Assembly (NCBI GenBank): GCA_022565015.1
Contig: JADFKI010000083.1
Location: 1 to 12,364 of the forward strand
From: Chloroflexota bacterium
GTDB taxonomy: Bacteria; Chloroflexota; Dehalococcoidia; Lucifugimonadales; JADFKI01
DNA length: 12,364 bases
Direction: 5' to 3'
Positions 1-5,670 of this stretch are shown here, piece by piece. Both the position numbers and the translations under genes were made by a program. The stretch's first letter is position 1. Every line of letters begins with the position of its first letter. Below the pieces are notes generated by a model. That model was not told the DNA's origin. It saw only the letters and a list, made by a program, of their open reading frames with translations, and did no database searches.

Positions 1-1
1 G

Positions 2-226
2 TCTCAGCTGCTCACCGGCTGGTCCGACGCCGTAAGCCTGAAAAAGCTGGACGTGGTCTTCCGTCAGCCGGTGCCGCACGGGCGTAAGCTGCTTCTGAAG
101 GGCATCGTAACCGATAAGGAAGTGACGGACGGCCTGCCTACGCTGACGTGTGATGTCTTCCTGGAAAACGAGGAGGGCTCCAAGCTGGTCATCGGCAGCG
201 CTACGTTGACTCTGCCAATGTCATGA
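2..226 (+). CDS. MaoC-like hotdog-fold dehydratase, C-terminal part
   Basis: This is the 3' end of a gene whose start lies outside the window; about 74 codons remain before the TGA stop. The end of the protein reads R-Q-P-V-P-H-G, then a long beta-rich segment with L-E-N-E-E-G and a closing G-S-A-T-L-T-L-P. That pattern (a proline/glycine turn followed by 'lEN.eG..v..G.A.v.lP') is typical of the last strands of MaoC-like acyl dehydratases, which hydrate or dehydrate 2-enoyl-CoA-type thioesters in the cytoplasm. The catalytic Asp/His pair would lie upstream and cannot be checked. It is followed after about 60 bases by a strong terminator. The family call rests on the C-terminus alone, so another hotdog thioesterase or hydratase is possible. 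Confidence 0.6.
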   Translation, partial: SQLLTGWSDAVSLKKLDVVFRQPVPHGRKLLLKGIVTDKEVTDGLPTLTCDVFLENEEGSKLVIGSATLTLPMS

Positions 227-285
227 GGGCGACGATGGCGGGATGGGCCGCGCCGCCAGAGAAGATCGGACTTCAAGGAAAGAAT

Positions 286-316
286 AAGCCCCCGACGCGA
301 TTGCCGGGGGCTTTTT
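286..316. terminator. Rho-independent terminator between convergent genes
   Basis: A 9-bp perfect stem AAGCCCCCG (286-294) pairs with CGGGGGCTT (305-313) around a 10-base loop and runs into TTTTT (312-316) on the plus strand. It sits between the stop of the MaoC-like gene (226) and the stop of the minus-strand DUF336 gene (409). It should end the plus-strand transcript and may also work, with a poorer T-run, in the other direction. Confidence 0.9.
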
Positions 317-408
317 CTACGCCACTCCCTGACATCCGAAGTCACATCAACTCGTGAAGCAGCAGGTATGCGGATGCCGCCTCAGAGCGAAATTATGACT
401 CGATTCCA

Positions 409-1212
409 TCAGGGAATGGGATGCGTCGTGGGAAGGTTGCCGGCAATGGACGTCGCGGCGACCGAACAGGCGGGATGGCCCCAGCCGCTTGGGCTGCTGA
501 AATCACCGCTACTTCCGACGATGTCGTTTACGATGTTGTCGTCACCCGTCGGGCTGATGCCTCCCGGAATGTTGTCCAGGTTCAGGTTAAAGCGTGTCTT
601 CCAGGCGATGTTGTGGTCGGCACAGGAGGAGTCCCCGCTGACGCCGAGGGCTCCAAGAAGATCGCCGTCGGCGTCATATAGAGCAAGGCCGCCGCCGAAC
701 ACATTCACGCCGCCGATCTTCTTACCGCCCATGGGGTCGTTGCCCATGCCATATCTACTGGCCGGTCCCGCGTAGGCCACGCCCGTGTCGACGGGGTTGC
801 TGAACTGCAGGCCGAAAAGGCTGCCGCCCGGCTGCGTTGCGCTAAACAGGTTGGCCGTCGAAAGGGGCAGTATCGGCAAGCTGAAGGCGTTGGCCGTGTT
901 GGCCTTCTGCGCGGAAATCACCCGGCTTCCCGGCCACTGATCGCCCCGGTCGCCTCCAGTATGGGCGACCTCGCAGACAACGCCGTCGCGGTTAACGATC
1001 GTGCCCCACATGTCGAGATTGAAGCCGCCGTTGGCTTCGCCGCGGGCCGAAGTCAGCGCCGCCTGCAGATCTGCGTGGGATGGCAGCTCGCCGCACGAAG
1101 TCCCGTCAATTGCGAAGACCGTCGAGCCTCCAAATGCGCCGTACAGTATAAGTAGCAGTCCAGCCAATGCAAAGATTCCAAATGATGCGCCTGCCAATAG
1201 TCTCTTGCTCAT
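409..1212 (-). CDS. Secreted heme-binding-like protein, GlcG/HbpS (DUF336) family
   Basis: A 267-residue protein. Residues 5-35 form one hydrophobic stretch after M-S-K-R, a signal peptide or single anchor, so the rest should be outside the membrane. The body has the DUF336 layout: a helix with repeated Ala (about 48-60), G-T-I-V-N-R-D-G (70-77), S-A-Q-K-A-N-T-A-N-A-F (100-110), then G-G-G-L-A-L-Y-D and L-L-G-A-L-G-V-S-G (173-193). Characterised relatives such as HbpS bind heme outside the cell; others are uncharacterised GlcG-like proteins. It is longer than a minimal DUF336 domain (about 140 residues), with an insert at about 117-165 and a tail after 205. Cysteines 40, 80, 197 and 249 could form disulfides. 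The start is supported by AAGGGGG eight bases upstream. Ligand binding is inferred from the family only. Confidence 0.75.
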   Translation of the reverse strand: MSKRLLAGASFGIFALAGLLLILYGAFGGSTVFAIDGTSCGELPSHADLQAALTSARGEANGGFNLDMWGTIVNRDGVVCEVAHTGGDRGDQWPGSRVISAQKANTANAFSLPILPLSTANLFSATQPGGSLFGLQFSNPVDTGVAYAGPASRYGMGNDPMGGKKIGGVNVFGGGLALYDADGDLLGALGVSGDSSCADHNIAWKTRFNLNLDNIPGGISPTGDDNIVNDIVGSSGDFSSPSGWGHPACSVAATSIAGNLPTTHPIP

Positions 1213-1386
1213 TGATTTGCCCCCTTATCGATAAATAGCTAAAAAAGCCGCTGTTAGGACCCCGGCAAGACATTTCCAAGTCCAAATCGGAGTGGTCTAT
1301 TGCCGGAGCATCGCGCGAATGTTCCCCGAACGCCTCCTTTCTTTCGGAGAACCCTGAAAATATGAGATTTCTCTCACTTTTGGAGG

Positions 1387-1416
1387 ATTATAACCATTAT
1401 AGGAAATCCAAATCAA
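1387..1416 (-). promoter_or_regulatory. Sigma-70-type promoter for the DUF336 gene
   Basis: On the minus strand a -35 box TTGATT (1411-1416) is followed after 18 bases by a perfect -10 TATAAT (1387-1392). A second TATAAT lies at 1396-1401. The start codon is at 1212, so the predicted leader is about 165 bases. The leader contains an AGGAGG-like tract near 1336-1345 with no reading frame beyond a few codons behind it, and a weak GCCG/CGGC hairpin followed by six T near 1240-1265 that could act as an attenuator. Confidence 0.6.
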
Positions 1417-1440
1417 TCACAACGTAAAATTGCAAGAGTA

Positions 1441-1656
1441 CTCAACAGAGCATGTGATTGCTGGTAGCTAATGTGGGGTCAAATTCAGTCCTCTGGCGGA
1501 AGCTTTTTGCGGCTCGGCGCAAGGAGCCAAAGAAATAGCTGAGAAAGGCTGCTCCGCCTTCGTCATCGCCCGGTGAGTTCCACGGCTGCCGAGACTCCGC
1601 GGCTGCGACTGTTCCCCGACCGCCGGCGAGGCAGGTCAGGCGTTCCAACGCACTGG
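1441..1656. other. Non-coding spacer, no gene recognised
   Basis: This stretch links the DUF336 promoter region to the repeat array. A minus-strand open frame (1442-1648) has no ribosome-binding site and low-complexity, repeat-derived-looking composition. I see no RNA gene or complete mobile element here. Confidence 0.4.
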
Positions 1657-1852
1657 GACTCCGATGCTTATATCGTGGGAGTCAGAGTGACGGAATCCGC
1701 CTCTATCAATCTGGGAGTAGCGAAGGGTCAGGGGCGCAGGGGGAAGCTCTTCTTCGTATTCGTGTCGCAGTATGCCCCGGAAGCGCCCTCTTGGATTCTT
1801 CGTCGCGACTCAGAATGACGCCGTGAACACCTCCCGTCACCCTGTCCGACTC
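1657..1852 (+). repeat. Hairpin-rich intergenic repeat, copy 1
   Basis: This is the most diverged of the three full-length copies, about 196 bp. It starts with the hairpin GACTCC...GGAGTC (1657-1685), then a diverged stretch. From about 1717 it matches the others closely: GCGAAGGGTCAGGGGCGCAG, TTCTTCGTATTCGTGTCGCA, GGAAGCGCCCTC. A terminal hairpin ATTCTTCG...CAGAAT (1795-1816) and the end box CGTCACCCTGTCCGACTC (1835-1852) follow. No open frame in it looks like a protein. Confidence 0.85.
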
Positions 1853-1900
1853 ATTGTTAGGAATATCTTCGCCCTACCCCTATTAGGATTTATCTTCGGG

Positions 1901-1919
1901 CTCCGATCTTCTATCGGAG
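1901..1919. repeat. Small perfect hairpin between repeat copies 1 and 2
   Basis: CTCCGAT (1901-1907) and ATCGGAG (1913-1919) form a 7-bp stem with a CTTCT loop. It lies in the 72-bp spacer between copies 1 and 2 and is not part of the shared unit. Confidence 0.6.
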
Positions 1920-1924
1920 GACTC

Positions 1925-2116
1925 TCCGACTCCTAAATATGTATATCCTCGGAGTCCGTCCCCACGGACCGCTTCTGCGGAGAGAGCAGCGAAGGGTCAG
2001 GGGCGCAGGGGGGAGAAGCTTTTCTTCGTATTCGTGTCGCAATATGCCCCGGAAGCGCCCTCCTGGATTCTTCGTTGCGACTCAGAATGACGAAGTGAAC
2101 ACCACCCGTCACCCTG
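1925..2116 (+). repeat. Hairpin-rich intergenic repeat, copy 2
   Basis: A 192-bp unit directly followed head-to-tail by copy 3; I judge the two about 85-90% identical by eye. In order it holds a GACTCC...GGAGTC hairpin (1928-1955) with an AT-rich loop, the mini-hairpins GTCC-CCAC-GGAC and CCGC-TTCT-GCGG, the box GCGAAGGGTCAGGGGCGCAG, and the ATTCTTCG...CAGAAT hairpin. It ends at the CGTCACCCTG box. Confidence 0.9.
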
Positions 2117-2303
2117 TCCGACTCCTAAATATGTATATATTTGGAGTCTGTCCCCACGGACCGCTTCTGCGGAGAGAGTAGCGAAGGGTCAGGGGCGCAG
2201 GGGGAAGCTCTTCTTCGTATTCGTGTGGCAATATGCCGCGGAAGCGCCCTCCTGGATTCTTCGACTGCGTTTCAGAATGACAGCATCAGCGTCTGTCACC
2301 CTG
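2117..2303 (+). repeat. Hairpin-rich intergenic repeat, copy 3
   Basis: It begins where copy 2 ends. Its first hairpin is a nearly perfect palindrome: GACTCC and GGAGTC around an AT-rich stem with one bulged T. The inner part of the terminal hairpin differs from copies 1 and 2 while the outer ATTCT/AGAAT arms are kept, which argues for structure rather than coding. It degenerates after TGTCACCCTG and stops about 45 bases from the end of the minus-strand dehydrogenase gene. Confidence 0.88.
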
Positions 2304-2348
2304 GAGAGTGAAACGAAGGGCCCTGGGTACATCGCGGCGAATAGCTCT

Positions 2349-3161
2349 CTAGTGCTCCATTATCGTGCCGCCGTTGATGTTGATGGACTGGCCGTGTATC
2401 CAGGAGGCCGCCTCGCTGCACAGGTAGGCGCAGAACGCGCCGACCTCATCGTCGGTACCGTTCCGGCCTATCGGCGCGTTCGAAGCCATCTGCTCCCAGC
2501 GCTCGCCCCTGCCGTGCAGGTCCATGCGGTACGTGTCGACGACGCCGGGGCAGACGGCGTTTACGTTGATGCCGTGAGGGCCCAGCTCCCTTGCCATGGA
2601 CTGAGTCATGCCGACGATGGCGAAGTTCGCCGCATTATAGGCAAGCATGTTGGCGGAGCCCCTCTTGCCGGCGCCGGAGGAGATGTTGACTATCTTCCCG
2701 CCTTCTCCCTTGTCGATCATTGGCTTGATAGCGGCCTTCGTGCAGAGAAACGTTCCCTTGACCTTTATGTCCATCACCCTGTCGTAGATATCGGGGTCGA
2801 GATCGAGAATCGGGACCCTGTCGGCGCCTATCTGGTAGGCAGCGTTGTTAATGAGTATGTCCACGCGGCCGAACTCCTCGAGAGCGCTGTCGACCATGTT
2901 ACGGACCTGCTCCTGGCTGGTGACGTCCACGATAAGCGTCAGCGCCCGCCTGCCCTTCTCCCGGACCTCGTCCGCGGTGCTCTCGACGTCTCTCCAGCCC
3001 ACCGCCTTCTCATCGTCGGGATAGGAGTCCGGGTTGCGGCCGGTGCCGGTGACGACGAGGTCCGCCCCAAGCTCCGCCAGATGCAGAGCCGCTGTCCTGC
3101 CGATGCCTCGAAGGCGGCCCGCCCCCGTGACGATTGCTACCTTTCCGTCAAGCTCTCCCAT
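2349..3161 (-). CDS. Short-chain dehydrogenase/reductase with altered catalytic residues
   Basis: A 270-residue protein with the classical SDR Rossmann layout. The glycine motif T-G-A-G-R-L-R-G-I-G (12-21) is stretched compared with TGxxxGIG. The strand-2 end reads V-V-T-G-T-G-R-N, without the usual NAD-selecting Asp. N-N-A is at 105-107, N-I-S-S at 159-162, the active-site Tyr at 175, P-G at 205-206 and a C-terminal I-N-G-G. SDRs move hydride between NAD(P)H and alcohol/ketone substrates; the substrate here is unknown. Two of the four usual catalytic residues differ: the Asn before K-G is Lys133, and the Lys of YxxxK is Asn179 (Y-N-A-A-N). The codons AAG and AAC were checked on the strand. 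GGAAAGG lies just upstream of the ATG. It is probably co-transcribed with the hydrolase 105 bases upstream. Confidence 0.88.
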   Translation of the reverse strand: MGELDGKVAIVTGAGRLRGIGRTAALHLAELGADLVVTGTGRNPDSYPDDEKAVGWRDVESTADEVREKGRRALTLIVDVTSQEQVRNMVDSALEEFGRVDILINNAAYQIGADRVPILDLDPDIYDRVMDIKVKGTFLCTKAAIKPMIDKGEGGKIVNISSGAGKRGSANMLAYNAANFAIVGMTQSMARELGPHGINVNAVCPGVVDTYRMDLHGRGERWEQMASNAPIGRNGTDDEVGAFCAYLCSEAASWIHGQSININGGTIMEH

Positions 3162-3266
3162 TGGTCATCCTTTCCAGTATTTATCTTCGCCGAGTCCAAC
3201 GGGACTCATCCATCACATCAATGTCGAAAGCCAAAAAACTCGGCCGGAGACCCCAAAATCTCGGAG

Positions 3267-3962
3267 TCACTGATGGGCCTCAAACCGCTCCGGAATCCAC
3301 TTTCCCAAGAGATCGTGCAGCTCATCCTTGCACTCGTTGAGGCCATGCCCGGCGCCGGGGTAAATTACGATCTCCTTGGGTTCCTTCGCCCACTCGAAAA
3401 TCTGCTCGGAGCACTGCGCGGCGAGCCTGGAGTCGTCTCCTCCATGGACCAGCAGTAGCGGTCTTGGGGAGACCCGGCCTGCTCCCGACGCTCCGGCCGT
3501 CTGGCTTGAGAGCGCTACTACCGCCTTAACGAGGGGACTCAAGGTCGATGCCGTTATGACCACGGCGCCGCCAAAGGAGTGGCCAACAAGCACGACCTCC
3601 GTGTGGCCCGTGGCCTTGAGAAAAGATATGGCCGCCAGCGTGTCCATGACCGACTCCGGCAGCACCGCGGGGTTTCTGTAGTTGACCCTCAAGGACGTTA
3701 GCCGACCCTTGAGCTCCTCTGCCAGGTTGCCGAATATGCCACCGGCCGGCCCATCGAATCCACCTCGCGCGCCCCACACCCAGAGGATGGCCCTGGTCGG
3801 GGGCTCGTCCGTGTCGCTATGGAGGATCGTCTCGATGTCGCCGCGCGTCGTGTGCAGCATCATGCCCTGGCCCTGCTGACCTTCAGGCGGGTCCCATTGG
3901 CTGACGTCCTCTATCTGAATTTGAAAATCATCACTCGAAGATGGCATTAACTTAAGTCTCAT
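3267..3962 (-). CDS. Alpha/beta-fold hydrolase (dienelactone hydrolase-like)
   Basis: A 231-residue cytoplasmic protein. The nucleophile elbow G-H-S-F-G-G places Ser129 in GxSxG. Asp176 or Asp177 in H-G-G-D-D and His206 in G-A-G-H-G-L complete a standard Ser-Asp-His triad with normal spacing. Size and motif order fit small dienelactone hydrolase/KANL3-type hydrolases acting on esters or related bonds; no substrate can be named. There is no signal peptide. The N-terminal 35 residues are polar and poorly conserved-looking, and no clear Shine-Dalgarno precedes the ATG at 3962, so Met6 or Met34/35 could be the true start. It is the first gene of a probable two-gene operon with the downstream dehydrogenase and faces a palindrome about 30 bases upstream. 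Confidence 0.82.
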   Translation of the reverse strand: MRLKLMPSSSDDFQIQIEDVSQWDPPEGQQGQGMMLHTTRGDIETILHSDTDEPPTRAILWVWGARGGFDGPAGGIFGNLAEELKGRLTSLRVNYRNPAVLPESVMDTLAAISFLKATGHTEVVLVGHSFGGAVVITASTLSPLVKAVVALSSQTAGASGAGRVSPRPLLLVHGGDDSRLAAQCSEQIFEWAKEPKEIVIYPGAGHGLNECKDELHDLLGKWIPERFEAHQ

Positions 3963-3992
3963 GGGCCGAATCTAAAGTGCAATGTACCAGAA

Positions 3993-4009
3993 TTCTCCGG
4001 AACGGAGAA
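3993..4009. promoter_or_regulatory. Perfect 17-bp palindrome, candidate operator
   Basis: TTCTCCG-GAA-CGGAGAA, two 7-base arms with a 3-base centre. It lies in the 222-bp spacer between the divergent hydrolase (start 3962) and hemerythrin-like gene (start 4185), about 30 bases upstream of the hydrolase start, where a dimeric repressor would bind. No regulator gene is adjacent, and I could not identify a convincing promoter for either gene. Confidence 0.45.
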
Positions 4010-4184
4010 GTTGGGACCTGTTGTTGCGGGCTCGTGAGCAAAAAACCCTCACGATATCCTCACGCCTCGCCTGGACATCTTCATGGCTTTCTCACGATCC
4101 CTTTAATAAGCTATTCCAAATCGTCGACGCGCACGGTAGTCCGTCTCATCTCGAAGCGACGAAAATTTAGGAGGCATCGCCCAA

Positions 4185-4874
4185 ATGCGGGAGATTACCG
4201 GCCTGGATAACGCCATCGACGTGATGTATCTCATTCACAAGGCTCTGAGGGCCGAGGCGGCCAACGTGGAACGTGTGGCGAAAGAGCTTGAGGAGGGTGG
4301 CACGCTTCAGAATTTCAGGCTGGCCTTCAACAGGTGGGCGACCGCGCTGATGTTTCATTCGGAGCAGGAGGACCTATTCATTTCCGCGCCACTCACCACT
4401 ACCACGGCAGACGTCGGTGGTAACGGGCGTACGGCGCATTCTCATTCGTCCCATGTCGACTCATCTTACAGCCTCATTGATCGAGTCAAGGCCGCCATGG
4501 TTGCACAGGAAGACCAGACGCACATGGAGCTCCTCGAAGCCATCGAGGACGTGCTTGAAATCCTGAACTCAGAGATAGGCAGGACCAGCTTGATAACCAG
4601 GACGAAGCAACACCTGACCCGGCAGGTCGTCACCCTTCGAATCGTTCAGGAGGACCACCTGGAGACAGAAGAGGCGCTGTTCATGCCGCTTCTTCGCAAG
4701 AAGATGAGCGAGAGTGATCAGCTGCGAGCCGCCAAAGCAATGCTTTTGGATTCGGACGCCGACGACCCTCACTGGGTATTGGACTGGGTTGCCAAGCATG
4801 TCTCTCAGAAAGAGCAACAGCTTCTATCTGATCTCGAGCCGAGGATGCACGCGCTACAAACGGCTTTTGAGTAG
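4185..4874 (+). CDS. Hemerythrin-like (HHE-type) protein, paralog A
   Basis: A 229-residue, mostly helical protein. His18 in L-I-H-K, the pair H58-x3-E62 in F-H-S-E-Q-E and a second pair H158-x3-E162 in D-H-L-E-T-E give the repeated H...HxxxE pattern of hemerythrin-like proteins, which bind a di-iron centre and sense or carry O2 or NO. His113 and His143 are also shared with the neighbour. Compared with paralog B, residues about 71-97 lose a helix containing an E-H-D-E-L motif and carry instead a short Ser/Thr/His-rich loop (H-S-H-S-S-H, 85-90). The C-terminal D-D-P-H-W-V-L-D-W-V-A block is shared with B, so the family has a conserved extra domain. TTAGGAGG precedes the start by 10 bases. Metal binding is inferred. 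Confidence 0.7.
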   Translation: MREITGLDNAIDVMYLIHKALRAEAANVERVAKELEEGGTLQNFRLAFNRWATALMFHSEQEDLFISAPLTTTTADVGGNGRTAHSHSSHVDSSYSLIDRVKAAMVAQEDQTHMELLEAIEDVLEILNSEIGRTSLITRTKQHLTRQVVTLRIVQEDHLETEEALFMPLLRKKMSESDQLRAAKAMLLDSDADDPHWVLDWVAKHVSQKEQQLLSDLEPRMHALQTAFE

Positions 4875-4953
4875 CCATCGCCCCTCGAACACACGGCAGC
4901 AGCCAGATTCGAACTGAAGCGGATTGGGAAATCAGCGCCCGTAGGAGGAAACT

Positions 4954-5670
4954 ATGCTGGAAGATGTAACGAGGCTGGATCATCCAATCGACGTCATGGT
5001 GCTTATACACAAGGCGTTTCACGCGCTGTCGCTGCGTGTGGAGGAGTTGGCCGCCGAGTCCCAGGAGGGAGGCGACTTGAAGGAATTTGAGGGTGCCTTC
5101 GGCTTCTGGGTTAAGCAGTTGCTGTTTCACGCGAAGACGGAGGACAGGTATATGACGGCCCCGCTTGAGGACAGTCAACCGGCGAGGGACAATGAGGCGG
5201 AACACGATGAGCTTCGGGAGAAGGGCACGGAGCTTGTCGAGTTCATAGGCAAGGGCGACGCCGCCGGGCTGGAGGAGCACGTCAAGGCCGCGATGCTTGC
5301 CCTGGAAGAGCAGGAGCATCAGGAGCTTCTCGAGAAGGCCAAGGATGTCGAAGAAATCTTGAAAAAGGAGATGGGCGAGCAAAAGGTCGTCGCCCGTACC
5401 CGCAGGCATCTCTACAGGCGGGTCATGGGGTTGCGCGTCCTCGAGTTCGACCACTTCGAAAACGAGGAGGCCTTCGTCTGCTCCATCGTGCGAGACCGGA
5501 TGAGCGAAAAGGAGCAGCTGGATATTGTTAGGCGACTGCTCATCGACGATACCGCCGACGACCCTCGCTGGATTATCGACTGGGTTGCTGAGGAGTTGGA
5601 GCCAAGGGAGCGGAAGCTACTGGCCGACCTGGAGGCCCGTTTTGCACCGTTAACGTCCGCTGCCGACTAG
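4954..5670 (+). CDS. Hemerythrin-like (HHE-type) protein, paralog B
   Basis: A 238-residue helical protein clearly homologous to the gene 79 bases upstream, so the two are a tandem duplication and likely one transcript. Candidate metal ligands are His19, H59-x3-E63, His84 (A-E-H-D-E-L), His122 (E-H-Q-E-L-L), His152 and H167-x3-E171 (D-H-F-E-N-E). This is the more complete set and matches the helix order of a hemerythrin bundle. The conserved tail A-D-D-P-R-W-I-I-D-W-V-A-E-E-L-E-P (201-217) is not part of the minimal domain. A strong TAGGAGGAA sits 3 bases before the ATG. The stop codon overlaps the stop of the convergent recombinase gene. A role in O2, NO or iron handling is an inference from the fold. 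Confidence 0.72.
   Translation: MLEDVTRLDHPIDVMVLIHKAFHALSLRVEELAAESQEGGDLKEFEGAFGFWVKQLLFHAKTEDRYMTAPLEDSQPARDNEAEHDELREKGTELVEFIGKGDAAGLEEHVKAAMLALEEQEHQELLEKAKDVEEILKKEMGEQKVVARTRRHLYRRVMGLRVLEFDHFENEEAFVCSIVRDRMSEKEQLDIVRRLLIDDTADDPRWIIDWVAEELEPRERKLLADLEARFAPLTSAAD

Noticed and set aside
1939..2181. Small open frames inside the repeat copies
   Set aside because: They span repeat boundaries, have no proper ribosome-binding sites, and their similarity to each other is just the DNA repeat.
1657..2303. CRISPR array
   Set aside because: The units are about 190 bp and nearly contiguous, with no short repeats separated by unique spacers and no cas genes.
2223..3458. A 411-codon plus-strand open frame
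   Set aside because: It is antisense to the SDR and hydrolase genes, begins in a repeat copy, and has no family motifs. The minus-strand frames have complete motif sets.
4681..5454. A 257-codon minus-strand open frame across the hemerythrin-like genes
   Set aside because: It is antisense to two well-supported genes with strong ribosome-binding sites and shows no motifs.
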